From Candidatus Poseidoniaceae archaeon (GTDB lineage Archaea; Thermoplasmatota; Poseidoniia; Poseidoniales; Poseidoniaceae), in assembly GCA_024958795.1 (NCBI GenBank), contig JANXHP010000056.1, positions 1 to 34,471 on the forward strand: DNA of 34,471 bases, in the 5' to 3' direction. Every line of letters begins with the position of its first letter. Position 1 is the stretch's first letter. This document shows positions 27,453-34,471 of this stretch, in pieces. The notes below the pieces were generated by a model. That model saw only the letters and a list, made by a program, of their open reading frames with translations, was not told the origin of the DNA and did not search any database. Made by a program: the position numbers and the translations under genes.

Positions 27453-28088
27453 ATGGCAGAAGATTTTGAAAAGATGACCGTCGCTGAACTTAAGGTTCTT
27501 CTAAGGGAAGCAGGACTACCTGTTTCTGGAAAGAAAGCAGAACTCATCGCTCGTTTGAGCGATGCAGGTGAGGAGCCTGAGGAAGAAGAAGCAGTCGTAG
27601 AAGAAGCAGTTGTCGAAGAAGATGATAACTGGGACGATGAAGAAGACTGGGACGATGAAGTTACAGAAGGACATGTCGCTAGGCAGAAGCCAGTACTAGA
27701 TGATGCAACTAAGGCAGCACTCGCACTACGAGTAGAGCAAAAGAAGGCAACTCCTTCATTCCGCCGTACTGAGTGGTATCGCTACAAGCGTCTATCACGT
27801 TCTGGATGGAGAGCACCTCACGGAATGGATAACAAACAACGTAAGAACCTCAAGTATCGTTCTTCACTAGTTAGAGTAGGTCATGGAAAAGTTTCCGCTG
27901 CTCGAGGACTACATCCATCTGGATTTAGAGAGATAATGGTTCATAATGCTGGAGATTTAGAAGTAATCGACCCAGAGACAGAAGCAGCACGTGTTGGTGG
28001 AACTGTTGGTGGAAGAAAGCGTGAAAATATTTACAGCCGAGCTGATGAATTAGGTATCCGTGTTCTTAACCGAAGGAGGGATGTTTGA
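27453..28088 (+). CDS. rpl32e: Ribosomal protein eL32 with N-terminal SAP-like domain and acidic linker
   Basis: N-term MTVAELKVLLREAGLPVSGKKAELIARLSDAG (SAP-like), acidic EEPEEEEAVVEEAVVEEDDNWDDEEDWDDE linker, then FRRTEWYRYKRLSRSGWRAPHGMDNKQR (eL32). Confidence 0.93.
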   Translation: MAEDFEKMTVAELKVLLREAGLPVSGKKAELIARLSDAGEEPEEEEAVVEEAVVEEDDNWDDEEDWDDEVTEGHVARQKPVLDDATKAALALRVEQKKATPSFRRTEWYRYKRLSRSGWRAPHGMDNKQRKNLKYRSSLVRVGHGKVSAARGLHPSGFREIMVHNAGDLEVIDPETEAARVGGTVGGRKRENIYSRADELGIRVLNRRRDV

Positions 28089-28549
28089 TGCAAATTACTA
28101 ATCAAAAGCGTTTAGCTGCAAGAATTCTAAAGTGTGGTGTTAACCGAGTTTGGATTCATCCATCATATGTTGACCAGGTTGCAAATGCAGTACAAACTGA
28201 TGATATTCGTGAATTCATTGAAGAAGGCTGGATTAAGGCAAAACCGATCAAGGGAACTTCCCGTGTTCGTGCTCGCCTACGTCTTGCACAAAAGCGCAAG
28301 GGGCGCCGTAAGGGACAAGGAACAAGAGCTGGAACCGCTAATGCTCGTAATCCAAGAAAGAATCGTTGGATGAGAACTATCCGTTCCCAGCGACGTGTTC
28401 TCAAAGGACTTCGAGAAGATGGAACTATTGAAGCTTCACAATACCGCCGTTATTATCTAAAGGCAAAGGGTGGTTCATACCGTTCAATCGCTCACATGCG
28501 CTCACAGATGACTATTGATGGTGTAACTTTCACTGGAGGTGAACAATGA
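28088..28549 (+). CDS. rpl19e: Ribosomal protein eL19
   Basis: NQKRLAARILKCGVNRVWIHP...KRKGRRKGQGTRAGTANARNPRKNRWM. Confidence 0.96.
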   Translation: MQITNQKRLAARILKCGVNRVWIHPSYVDQVANAVQTDDIREFIEEGWIKAKPIKGTSRVRARLRLAQKRKGRRKGQGTRAGTANARNPRKNRWMRTIRSQRRVLKGLREDGTIEASQYRRYYLKAKGGSYRSIAHMRSQMTIDGVTFTGGEQ

Positions 28550-29058
28550 TGCGAACAACAAGACGACGCTCAGTATTAAGACGACGCAGATTAGGTTTGA
28601 CCGATTACCGTCGTAGATTGAAGTTACTTCGTGGACTAAAGCCACGTGCAGTAGTTAGAGTCTCAAACACACGAACAACTTGCCAATTAGTAACTTGGGC
28701 AAAAGATGGAGATGTAGTTTCAGTTACTGTTACTGGCTCTGATTTGCTAAAGAAATACGGATGGCCTGAGAATTTCTCTCAAAAGTCTGTTTCCGCTTCA
28801 TACCTAGTTGGTTTCGCAATGGGTAAGGCAGCCATGGCATCTGGAGAAAGTGAAGCAGTATTGGACATTGGTCTTGCTGCAAGTACTCCAGGTGGAAGAG
28901 TTTTCTCTGCCCTAAAGGGTATGGTTGATGCAGGATTGGATATTCCACATGGTGATAATGTATTGCCAGATGATGAAAGGCTAGCAGGTGCTCACATTAG
29001 TGATGCAGTTGCAGCAGCAGTTGAATCAACAAAAAATGCAATAGAGGAGGCTTACTGA
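28546..29058 (+). CDS. rpl18: Ribosomal protein uL18
   Basis: RRLGLTDYRRRLKLLRGLKPRAVVRVSNTRTTCQLV. Confidence 0.96.
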   Translation: MMRTTRRRSVLRRRRLGLTDYRRRLKLLRGLKPRAVVRVSNTRTTCQLVTWAKDGDVVSVTVTGSDLLKKYGWPENFSQKSVSASYLVGFAMGKAAMASGESEAVLDIGLAASTPGGRVFSALKGMVDAGLDIPHGDNVLPDDERLAGAHISDAVAAAVESTKNAIEEAY

Positions 29059-29059
29059 T

Positions 29060-29824
29060 ATGAGTGACGAAGAAGTAAAAATCATGGCACCAGGTTTAAT
29101 TCAGGCCTTTGCACCTGAAGACCAAGAAGAACAACCTGACCGCCGTCGTAGAAGAAAGCAGAACGATCCTATCGCTAATTTGCGTAAGTGGGAACCTCGT
29201 ACTCGTCTTGGCCAAAAGGTCATGGCAGGGGAAATCATCACCTATGAACAAGCTTTGAGTTCTGGACTTCCTATTAGAGAAGTTGAAATCGTTGATGCAC
29301 TAATTCCAAATCTTGAGGATGAAGTAATTCAAGTAAATATGATTCAAAGAATGACTGACAGTGGACGACGTGTCCGATTCAATGTAATGGCTTGTGTAGG
29401 CAACCGTGATGGATATGTTGGTCTAGGAATGGCAAAGGCAAAGGAGGTCGGACAAGCGATTGAAAAGGCTATTGTCGCTGCAAAACTAAAGGTAATTTCA
29501 GTACAACGTGGAAACGGTTCTTGGGAATCATCCATGGGTCCAGGAACTTCTATTCCTTTCAAGATTAAGGGACGTTCAGCATCTACTCGTGTAACTCTAA
29601 TGCCTGCACCATCTGGTAAAGGATTAGTTATTGGTGAAACTGGAAAGCGTGTTCTTGAACTTGGTGGAGTTACTGACGTTCTATCAAGAACTAAGGGACA
29701 AACTCGAACTACAATCAACTATGCAGCAGCAACATTTAACGCTCTAAAAAATCTAAACACTACTCGTGTTTCTAAAGAACAAACAGAACGTTTGTTTATT
29801 CACAAAGGGAGGATGATTGAATGA
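29060..29824 (+). CDS. rps5: Ribosomal protein uS5
   Basis: RMTDSGRRVRFNVMACVGNRDGYVGLGMAKAKEVGQAIEKAI. Confidence 0.97.
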   Translation: MSDEEVKIMAPGLIQAFAPEDQEEQPDRRRRRKQNDPIANLRKWEPRTRLGQKVMAGEIITYEQALSSGLPIREVEIVDALIPNLEDEVIQVNMIQRMTDSGRRVRFNVMACVGNRDGYVGLGMAKAKEVGQAIEKAIVAAKLKVISVQRGNGSWESSMGPGTSIPFKIKGRSASTRVTLMPAPSGKGLVIGETGKRVLELGGVTDVLSRTKGQTRTTINYAAATFNALKNLNTTRVSKEQTERLFIHKGRMIE

Positions 29825-30291
29825 GTTTTATCGTAGTACGTGCACGAAGCAATGTTGGTGTTGAAAGATCCATTAGAGAGACAATGGGTCATCTAAACCT
29901 AACCAAGGTTAACCATGCAATTATCATTCCAGATAATGCACAATACCGTGGTATGCTACAGAAGGCTAAGGATTACATCACTTGGGGAGAAGCAACTGAG
30001 GAACTTGTTGAGAAAATGCTTGCAGAACGAGGCCGTATGGTCGGTGACAAGCCTTTGACAGATGCAATAGTTGCAGAACATACTGATTTCAAGAATATCA
30101 AGGCTTTTGCTAAGGCAATATGCGCTGACAAAGCTACTGTTAAGGCAGTACCTGACTTGAAGCGTGTTTTCAGATTACATCCACCAGTTGGAACAAAGGG
30201 ATGGGGCGGAATCAAGCGCTCATTCGTTGTTGGCGGTGGACTTGGCCCTCGTGGGGATAAAATTACAACTCTTGTAGAGCGTATGATTTGA
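29821..30291 (+). CDS. rpl30: Ribosomal protein uL30
   Basis: IRETMGHLNLTKVNHAIIIPDNAQYRGMLQKAKDYITWGE. Confidence 0.96.
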   Translation: MSFIVVRARSNVGVERSIRETMGHLNLTKVNHAIIIPDNAQYRGMLQKAKDYITWGEATEELVEKMLAERGRMVGDKPLTDAIVAEHTDFKNIKAFAKAICADKATVKAVPDLKRVFRLHPPVGTKGWGGIKRSFVVGGGLGPRGDKITTLVERMI

Positions 30292-30302
30292 GGTGATTTT
30301 GA

Positions 30303-30722
30303 ATGGGAACTAAAGCAAATAAGCATCGTGGACGCAATCGCTACCACGGTCGTGGAAAGAAAGCAGGTCGAGGAGCAGGAAAGCGTGGTGGACGTGGTAA
30401 TGCGGGTATGAATAAGCACCGTGTAATGTACCGTAATAAGTACATGCCTAATCACTGGGGTATGCACGGTTTCAACCGACATCCTACACTTAGAAACTTC
30501 AATGTTACAGTAAATGTAAGTCAACTTGCAGATATGGCAGATGGTGCAGATTCATTGAATTTGACTGAAATGGGAATTGACAAGGTTCTCGGAAGTGGAA
30601 GAATCAATGTTGCACTAAAGGTAGTCGTTGATGAAGCAAGCGCAAAAGCAGTCGAGAAGATAGAGGCTGCTGGCGGTTCTTTAGAAATGGCTGCTGGCGA
30701 CGATGAATGGGTTGAGGAGTGA
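30303..30722 (+). CDS. rpl15: Ribosomal protein uL15
   Basis: GTKANKHRGRNRYHGRGKKAGRGAGKRGGRGNAG; operon position. Confidence 0.95.
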   Translation: MGTKANKHRGRNRYHGRGKKAGRGAGKRGGRGNAGMNKHRVMYRNKYMPNHWGMHGFNRHPTLRNFNVTVNVSQLADMADGADSLNLTEMGIDKVLGSGRINVALKVVVDEASAKAVEKIEAAGGSLEMAAGDDEWVEE

Positions 30723-30790
30723 AACATTCCAACAGTTTGAACCTCAATACTGATAACTAAAAATAAAAACCAAGAATAAGGGGCGATTTT

Positions 30791-32734
30791 ATGAAACACA
30801 AGTCAATACCATGGGCAATCGGATTAACCGGTGCATTATACTATGCATTGATGATCTATTGGCAATCAGATGCTCTAGCAGCTGAAAGCGGTCCAGCATT
30901 TGAAGCAGCAGTAGTCGGTTTGATTTTCTCAGCACTTTATATTGCATTCCTAATCTTCTGTTTCAAAACAGATGTTCCAAGTAATTTAAAGGAGAAATTC
31001 ATAGGACGTTATGGTAAATTATTAGTGTGGTTAGCCTTCGTTGGCTTCGCCGTTTACTATGTTCGACCAGCTGCATGGGGTGGCTATGATGAAGCAGTAG
31101 GATTCTTCCTAGTAGGTGTTATTCTTCTTGGATTCGGTGCTGCTGCTATTCTTACATGTTTCATGTGGAGTGGAGAACAGAGCAGTCGTTTGTACGCTCT
31201 ACGAAGATTCGTGGATGTATATCCAACTATTACCAAGCCAGACAGACACGTTAGATTTAACGAAAAAATGTGGACAACAACTTTCGTTTTGATTATTTAT
31301 TTCGCAATGACCAATGTTATGCTATTCGGTTTATCCGGTCAAGCACTTGACTTGTTCAGTGGTTTCCGTTCCATTATGGCTGGTGCTTCTGGTACCATTA
31401 TGCACTTAGGTATTGGTCCAATCGTTACTGGTTCCATTATTATGCAATTATTCGCTGGTGCTAAAATTATCCGTTTAGATTTACAAGATTCAGAGGATAA
31501 GGCACTTTACCAAGGTGTTCAGAAACTACTTGTTTTGATTATGATTCCAATTGAATCTATACCTCAAACATATGGATTCTTAGACCCTAGTGAGTGGCTA
31601 ATCGATGCATATGGAATGGGCTGGGCTAACTTCGTTATCGTCGCTCAATTATTCGCCGGTTCATATCTTGTATTCCTTCTTGATGAACTTGTCAGCAAGT
31701 GGGGTATAGGATCTGGTATATCCTTATTCATTGCCGCGGGTGTTGCACAATCAACATTCGTTGGAACACTCTCTCCGCTTCCTGCAACTGCAGGTCAAGC
31801 ATACAGCCTTGCTAACCCACCATCGGGAACATTACCAATGATTTTCTATATGTTTAGGGAGGCGACGGCAAGCCAAATGATAGATATGGGCAGTGGCCAG
31901 AATGGTTTTGAAACCATATTGCTGACGCACGTAAATCCTATGGCTGCGCTATTCTCTTCCATCATTGTGTTCCTTGTTGTTGCATATGCAGAATCAAGTA
32001 AACTGGAGCTTCCTTTGACCCATGGTAAAGTCCGTGGTCATAGAGGAAAATACCCAATCCGTTTAGTATATGCGAGTAACATTCCGGTCATTTTAATGGC
32101 TGCATTATTGGCTAACGTCAACATGTTTACTCTATTGTTCTGGAGTCATCCAACGCTATCACAGACACCAATATTGGGTCGGGAGGGTATTGCTTCAATG
32201 TCGAAATATATTGGTACATATGACCAGGGTCAAACGACGGCTTCGGGTGGATTTGCCTGGTATGCAAGTATGGTCAATGGGGTGAATGATTGGTTCATGC
32301 CGCTGCTCAATCAAACGGGTGATCAATTCGGTCATTCTTTGACTCAAATAATGCTCCACGTCGTATTTTATGTAGCACTGATGACCGCAGGTTCGATGGT
32401 TTTCGCTAAGTTCTGGATTGATACTACAAATATGGGTACAAAGGATGTTGCAAAGCAAATTGAGAGAACTGGAATGCAGATTCCAGGTTTCCGTAAGAAT
32501 CCAAAGGTCTTGGAAAAGATTCTTGAGAATTATATTCCTCCAGTAACCTACTTCTCGGGTGCTTTCGTAGGTCTATTGGCGGCTGGTGCCGATTTGTTAG
32601 GTACGGTAGGTAATGCTACGGGAACGGGTCTTTTGCTTGCTGTTGGTATTATTTTGCGTACATATGAGCAGATTCAGAAAGAACAGGCGATGGAAATGCA
32701 TCCAATGATCCGTCAATTCTTTGGTGCTGATTAA
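30791..32734 (+). CDS. secY: Preprotein translocase subunit SecY
   Basis: Multi-pass; LGIGPIVTGSIIMQL, WGIGSGISLFIAAGV, KFWIDTTNMGTKDVAKQIERTGMQIPGFRKNPKVLEKIL; end of the spc cluster. Confidence 0.97.
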   Translation: MKHKSIPWAIGLTGALYYALMIYWQSDALAAESGPAFEAAVVGLIFSALYIAFLIFCFKTDVPSNLKEKFIGRYGKLLVWLAFVGFAVYYVRPAAWGGYDEAVGFFLVGVILLGFGAAAILTCFMWSGEQSSRLYALRRFVDVYPTITKPDRHVRFNEKMWTTTFVLIIYFAMTNVMLFGLSGQALDLFSGFRSIMAGASGTIMHLGIGPIVTGSIIMQLFAGAKIIRLDLQDSEDKALYQGVQKLLVLIMIPIESIPQTYGFLDPSEWLIDAYGMGWANFVIVAQLFAGSYLVFLLDELVSKWGIGSGISLFIAAGVAQSTFVGTLSPLPATAGQAYSLANPPSGTLPMIFYMFREATASQMIDMGSGQNGFETILLTHVNPMAALFSSIIVFLVVAYAESSKLELPLTHGKVRGHRGKYPIRLVYASNIPVILMAALLANVNMFTLLFWSHPTLSQTPILGREGIASMSKYIGTYDQGQTTASGGFAWYASMVNGVNDWFMPLLNQTGDQFGHSLTQIMLHVVFYVALMTAGSMVFAKFWIDTTNMGTKDVAKQIERTGMQIPGFRKNPKVLEKILENYIPPVTYFSGAFVGLLAAGADLLGTVGNATGTGLLLAVGIILRTYEQIQKEQAMEMHPMIRQFFGAD

Positions 32735-33036
32735 TTAACCAATTCCTAATATTCAGGCGGTTAATCAATCGCATGAGTGCAAGTTTGCTAGTGCTTAATA
32801 TGAGCACTCTATGCTGATTGATCGTAAAATATTATTAATTAATAGAAGTTAATAATTCGCTAAAGTGCAAGTTTTCTATTGTTCCTAAATCATTCAATAA
32901 AATGGAAAAAAGTGTTATATTATTGCCATAAAAGTCAGTCATTTTTCAATAATTTTAACAATTATTTCTGAGGGTTTATTATCATATTGAAAGTGTCAAA
33001 AATTATTGCTGTAAATTGCTTAGCAGTGTATCATTT

Positions 33037-33080
33037 CTCACCTCCTTTAGAATAGGTTATCTTGATATAGGGGAGGTGAG
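33037..33080. repeat. 9-bp inverted repeat overlapping the 16S upstream element
   Basis: CTCACCTCC (33037-33045) and GGAGGTGAG (33072-33080), perfectly complementary, 26-nt spacer. Confidence 0.6.
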
Positions 33081-33094
33081 TCGGTGGCTTGCTT
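33065..33094 (+). promoter_or_regulatory. Conserved 30-nt element upstream of 16S rRNA (copy B)
   Basis: ATATAGGGGAGGTGAGTCGGTGGCTTGCTT; 26/30 identical to 18271-18300. Confidence 0.6.
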
Positions 33095-33353
33095 GCGTTG
33101 TGTAGAACGGCGTTGGCGGCTGAGTTCCTCGGAGCAATGACTGCCGCCATCCTCTGCATACGTGAAGCCGAAGCCATTGCGATTCCGAGAAACCTCCTGT
33201 TGGAGCAAGCTCGGGGTCAGGAAGGTGATCGAGATTATGACGTATTTTGTGCAAGAAGCTCAAGTGCATTATTTTCTCGCCAATTTTTTTAGGAACAGCA
33301 ATTCATTAAATTGAATACAGCGACAAGTAGCCCAAAGGATCGTAACAAGAGAA

Positions 33354-34471
<1,118 letters not shown>

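Overview
The window reads as a chromosomal segment of a Marine Group II / Poseidoniales-like euryarchaeon; this placement is inferred from archaeal gene content, gene order and the 16S sequence. Left part (1-18100): end of a PPP-type phosphoesterase, a SprT-like HELLH metalloprotease, tRNA-Arg(TCT), a 35-aa eL41-like ORF missing from the ORF track, and an intron-containing tRNA-Trp(CCA) whose intron looks like a box C/D guide RNA. These are followed by a TM2 protein, a subtilase, an aminotransferase, membrane proteins, a 1.1-kaa secreted protein, a thermosome subunit, an unusual ferredoxin-flavodoxin-SdhB-like fusion next to an HdrB-like gene, and a Hef-type helicase. Centre (18467-32734): the S10/spc ribosomal protein operon from uL3 to SecY. 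Right end (about 33354 onward): 16S rRNA, truncated by the window. Strongest leads: (1) the SdhB-like region (14301-15326) and adjacent HdrB-like gene (15337-16194) keep their family backbones but have lost most Fe-S ligand cysteines, while the fused ferredoxin keeps its ligands and the flavodoxin domain looks intact. (2) A 30-nt element with 26/30 identity lies upstream of both the ribosomal protein operon and 16S rRNA, with a weaker same-spacing copy upstream of the eL41-like ORF. (3) The tRNA-Trp intron has C, D', C' and D boxes with guides that fit C34 and U39 under the D+5 rule.
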